The position numbers were made by a program, and so were the translations under genes. Positions 60,091 through 64,000 of a stretch of DNA of 64,000 nucleotides are shown one piece after another. Each line of letters starts with the position of its first letter. The first letter of the stretch is position 1. Source of the stretch: Prosapia bicincta (Eukaryota > Arthropoda > Insecta > Hemiptera > Cercopidae); assembly GCA_036971475.1 (NCBI GenBank), contig JBAIZL010000376.1, forward strand, positions 6,534,501-6,598,500, read 5' to 3'. A model generated the notes under the pieces. It was not told the DNA's origin. It searched no databases and saw only the letters and a list, made by a program, of their open reading frames with translations.

Positions 60091-60700
60091 GTTTATAAGC
60101 ACACCAAGTCAGTAATTGGTCAAATAACCACAGACGAACTGTCAACACCAGTATGAAAATTTGAATTTGGATTACTAGACTTATAAGTATTGATTTCATG
60201 TCTTAGTGATAGCTATGCAAATAATTAAAGTTATTAGTCACAGAAAGTTGGGCAATTTAACCAATACCTTATTTCCTAACGTTTTTTAATTCTCGAATTT
60301 TGTAGTCCATTACGTTCGGTGAATCTTATTAATCACTTAAACAATAGTTTATGACTATCCGAACTTTAAATTTTGTAAATTTGTTAAAACGTACTGGGAA
60401 AGAACGTTTTTAATCGATATGTCCTGATTTTCATGAGTGTCTTCTGCTTGGAGATGTTGGGTCACTCGGTGACGGTTTTAAAGGTAGTTTTTCGATTGTA
60501 TTAAAGAGTATTTGTGATTTGTATTGTGTTTGTACTTTGTGTTTTTGTGTGTCTGTAAATTTCATATTTCTAAAATGAGACCGAAAATAAATTAACGTTT
60601 TTCAAAAACATGGCACCTATAAAAAAAAAATACATTTATAAAATAAATGTTTCTTATTAAAAATTCTGTGACGTGGTGGTTTCGGAAGGAGAAACTCTGA
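60091..60700 (+). repeat. Segmental duplication block 2, compact copy
   Basis: Match to 25500-26150, joined here directly to block 1. Confidence 0.88.
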
Positions 60701-60711
60701 TTTTAATAATA

Positions 60712-62137
60712 AGATAATTATGTTAAAAGCAGAGAGAAGGATATAATAGAAATTATGTACTAATAGAGTAAAAGAAGGAATGTTTGTGTAATTGCCCCAA
60801 AAACGATAAACTGTTTAGGGAAGAAGAAATATGTCCAAAGTAGCGCAACTAACGAACGGAAAGGATGAGAAAAGTCAATCAAGTTTGTAACAGCACCTCA
60901 AATCATGATAATGAACCATGGTTCATGGAATCATAAAAATTTACACCGCAAGGAACACTTACGAGGCCTAGCTAAAATCGGACCAAAACAAAAAGAAAAA
61001 GTTCAATAGACAACAACCTTTGCAGGTCTGGACTGGCTTGTCTAAAGTAAATAATAAACGGCTTGTCGTAGGGGTGGGGAATCGCCCGACGAGTCGGGAG
61101 ACGCATACACACCTTAGAAGGGAACGAACGTATTTTTAGCAAGGACATCCAGAGGCGTTTCCAGGATGATGTTCCGTGTCTAAAGACATCAACTAGCCCT
61201 AGATGGACGTGAAGACGGTCTGCTTTGCGAGCGTACGTGAGAACGAACTTTTGTTATTTTTGTAAAATATAAATTACGGCCCTTACCCAGAACTACTGCG
61301 ACTGCTGCCGACCCAAGGAATCCAGGACTATATCCGAGGGGGAACCAAGTACTGCAGAACAACCTCCGGGGGGCAAGAGGAACAATTACAGTGAACGTTT
61401 TGGGGCAAGTATACATTTAAGTAGTATAAACCAATTTTTAAAAATTTATAAATTTTCAAAAGAATAATTACCAGATTTTGAATAAACAGTAAAATCATCA
61501 AATAATAAAAAGTATATTAAAATTAAGAGCATGTATTAGCAATTGACTTATTTTCATGAAGCTTCATAAAAGTTGGTCATAAAATAAAATATTGTTCCAG
61601 TATTTAATATCAAATATGGAAAGCAAATGATTAATGTTACATTTATATAAAAAATAAATTAGTCTATCCACTTGATATTCAAAATAAGAAATAAAGTAAT
61701 AAATTTAAATGTTAATGCCATTAGTAATAATAGAATCTTGAAACAAATGAATATGAAGTGATTTATTTTATAATCTCAGTTTAAAATGTTCTATGTCCAT
61801 ATATCCGATATAAAGAAAACAGGATTAGATAATTGATTAAAAATAAATCAAGCGAAATGCTTGCTAAAGTCCAGCAGAATTATGTGTGAGAGCATAGAAG
61901 TAATTAAAACACAGTTTTACTAAGAAGTAATTTCACCTGTTGCTTTCATGAGAGGGTTATATGGACATGGAATAAAACAAATTAATATAAATTATTTTCT
62001 TGTCTAATTGAATATGTGAGTAAATATAATTGTGTAATTTGAATTTTAAGATACCTGTTTGAGATATCCTGTTCAAGGATAGAAATAAATATTTCTTGCA
62101 AATATTTAGTTCTCCAAACATGCTTAATACTGTTACC
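60712..62137 (+). repeat. Segmental duplication block 3, compact copy
   Basis: Match to 34283-35650 plus the short piece at 38236-38276, joined here almost directly. It retains CpG sites at 61060-61120 that are mutated in the other copy. The minus frame 61189-61416 has no domain. Confidence 0.9.
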
Positions 62138-63237
62138 TTAGGTATAAATAAGTTACTATTCTAGTTATATAAAGAGTATATAATTAAATATATATATAAC
62201 AAAACATTTAGATAATAATAAATGAGTTGTTAGCATATTATTGAAAATAATTTTGTTGGTAAACTTTATTACAATTAGAGCTACATATTATCTACAGTAT
62301 AGAAATATGATTGTAATAATTAGGTTTACTGGGCAATCGATAGCTTGACTTCGAAATTGATTTGAATTTATAATTTGAACTTTTTTATCGAACATTTGGC
62401 ACATCCCTCTTTTTAGATATGTAAAGACTGACGGCTGACACGTGTGAGTGTGCAAGCCAGGCTACCTAGATCCAACGTATCGTCTACCTGCCTCTCGTAA
62501 AATGGGAGGTAATATGAAATCGTGATAACTTAGTCATTATTAACTAGTAAAATGCAGTAGAGTCGATATAGTCAGTATTGTAATAAAACACTGCAAACCT
62601 GTAAACTACGGTAAAAGTCGTGTCGGATTTAGGGCTCAAATGGTTTGTTCTTTAGACTTTCCGGCCTAGTAAATCTTTTGCAGATTTATAATTTAGCCGC
62701 TTTATCGTTTATGATTCAATCGGTGAATTGATCTTGGCTTCATAAAATATTTGTTCCCAAACTTTCGCACAAGTTAATTTAACACTTCATACGAGTTTTT
62801 AATTGAACTTTATAAGTTTTAATAATTATAGTTCAAAACGTATAAATATTGTTTGCATCTATTCTAAAACTTCATGGTTCCTGCTTTACGTGGATTTTTG
62901 TAAAGTGTGAAATTAATTCGCTGCGAAATTTTTGATGTTAACAATTTGGTTTTTTATAAACCTAATTTTATCATACTAAAATTAATACCTAATTGCGTAA
63001 GGTAATAACATTTTCTATACTGGTCACATTACAAAATCTAAATACCATTTATTTCCTGACCCTTCATCCCACTACTTATCTCTTCACAGTTATGATTGAA
63101 GAAGTATTGATATTAAAAAGGGTTATTTTAATTAAAACTCAAATGGCCCTATAACGTTTTCTAATGAATAAACGGCAAATTTTGTGTTACTTGTTTGATT
63201 TAGATTAACATGTAGACATAAGAAGGTGAAAATAACC
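62138..63237. other. Unique 1.1 kb replacing the PLE position, no gene seen
   Basis: Lies between duplicated pieces exactly where the other copy has the 1.1-kb PLE fragment, but is unrelated to it. Either the PLE replaced this DNA or this copy gained it. No coding or RNA feature seen. Confidence 0.6.
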
Positions 63238-64000
63238 CATATATCCAAATTAAGATAATTCAAATGAATACGAAAAATGCCATTTCGTATTCATGGAGTG
63301 AAGAGTGTTTTCTCTTATTTCGTTATAGTATTAGCTTGCACCAAGATCATTCCATAATTATTTGTCAATACCTGGCATATCATCATGTATTTTTACGAAT
63401 CTTAAACATGTTTACACTTTTCAAAATAACTTTGATTTTTAAGAGTCACTTTGATAACAAATTTACAATAATTCTAACGTGAACGGCTACAATATTAAGA
63501 CATGCTTTATATTATTAAAAATATATCGGTGTTGTTTTTTATCTCGGTGGGGGTTTCCGCCACTATCCACGCATGAAGTTACTTTTAACAATTCCAACAG
63601 AAAATTGAAAGATGTTTGCCCCTTATCCAATTTATCCTTACCGGTACTTCGTTCTTTTCCAATATTACATATTTATTTAAATTTAAATGATCTTATTGGT
63701 TAATATTTTGTCAGGAGTAGAACACAGATTATCTATAAAATCACTTACAGAGTTATAATGATTAAACAACAATAACTCTTTCTATAACTATTTTAAAAAC
63801 TTTCATGTGCATTTCTTTAACACAGTTAAAACCATCATAAAGATATGAACAGAATAAGTGAGACAAGCTTACAAAATAAACCAAACACAAAATGATTGAA
63901 AAAAATCCTATAAATATTTTGATATATGAATTTTATATTTTAAAAAATTGCTAAGTGTTTTTAATTTAAAGTTTTTAAATAAACAAACCCTCTCAATTGC
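63238..64000 (+). repeat. Segmental duplication block 4, compact copy
   Basis: Match to 39358-40125, running off the window end, so the duplication extends further. Confidence 0.9.

Overview
This window is AT-rich, repeat-dense eukaryotic DNA. It shows no operons, no ribosome-binding sites and no convincing host gene. Long AT and CA microsatellites, several Penelope-like retroelement (PLE) remnants, a broken Gag-like frame and a satellite array point to a metazoan. An arthropod, perhaps an insect, is likely, but this is inference because no host protein is available to place it. Every recognisable coding sequence belongs to a mobile element and is broken.

Layout. 1-8.8 kb: unannotatable AT-rich DNA with a decayed minisatellite (3595-4015), a GA-rich tract and copies of a dispersed repeat called family RpA here. 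8.8-9.26 kb: a 450-bp CA tract with a GC core. 9.27-14.08 kb: a gag pseudogene (10345-11870) between oppositely oriented copies of a roughly 1-kb TIR element. 14.15-15.80 kb: a palindromic PLE (two 5'-truncated copies joined 5' to 5') inside a TA microsatellite. 15.9-40.1 kb: the expanded copy of a segmental duplication whose compact copy lies at 56.0-64.0 kb. The extra DNA in the expanded copy includes a near-perfect 82-bp-arm foldback (20667-20849), a 460-bp tandem duplication, CpG-rich islands, an AAAGGGTTA-rich array (29-30.5 kb), CA tracts set in a CCGTTGCAAC palindrome, and a PLE 3' half (38.28-39.36 kb). 40.6-42.8 kb: a longer decayed PLE. 48.9-51.5 kb: a satellite of 52-bp monomers in alternating pairs, interrupted by a retroposed insert with a 12-bp target-site duplication. 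52.5-52.7 kb: a PLE 3' end.

The most notable functional signal is a set of hammerhead-ribozyme folds near PLE 3' ends. One is essentially perfect (38353-38403, minus strand), two sit on the outward ends of the palindromic PLE, and one is decayed (52589-52633). The compact duplicate at 56-64 kb acts as an internal 'empty site' control that dates and delimits insertions in the 13-40 kb copy.
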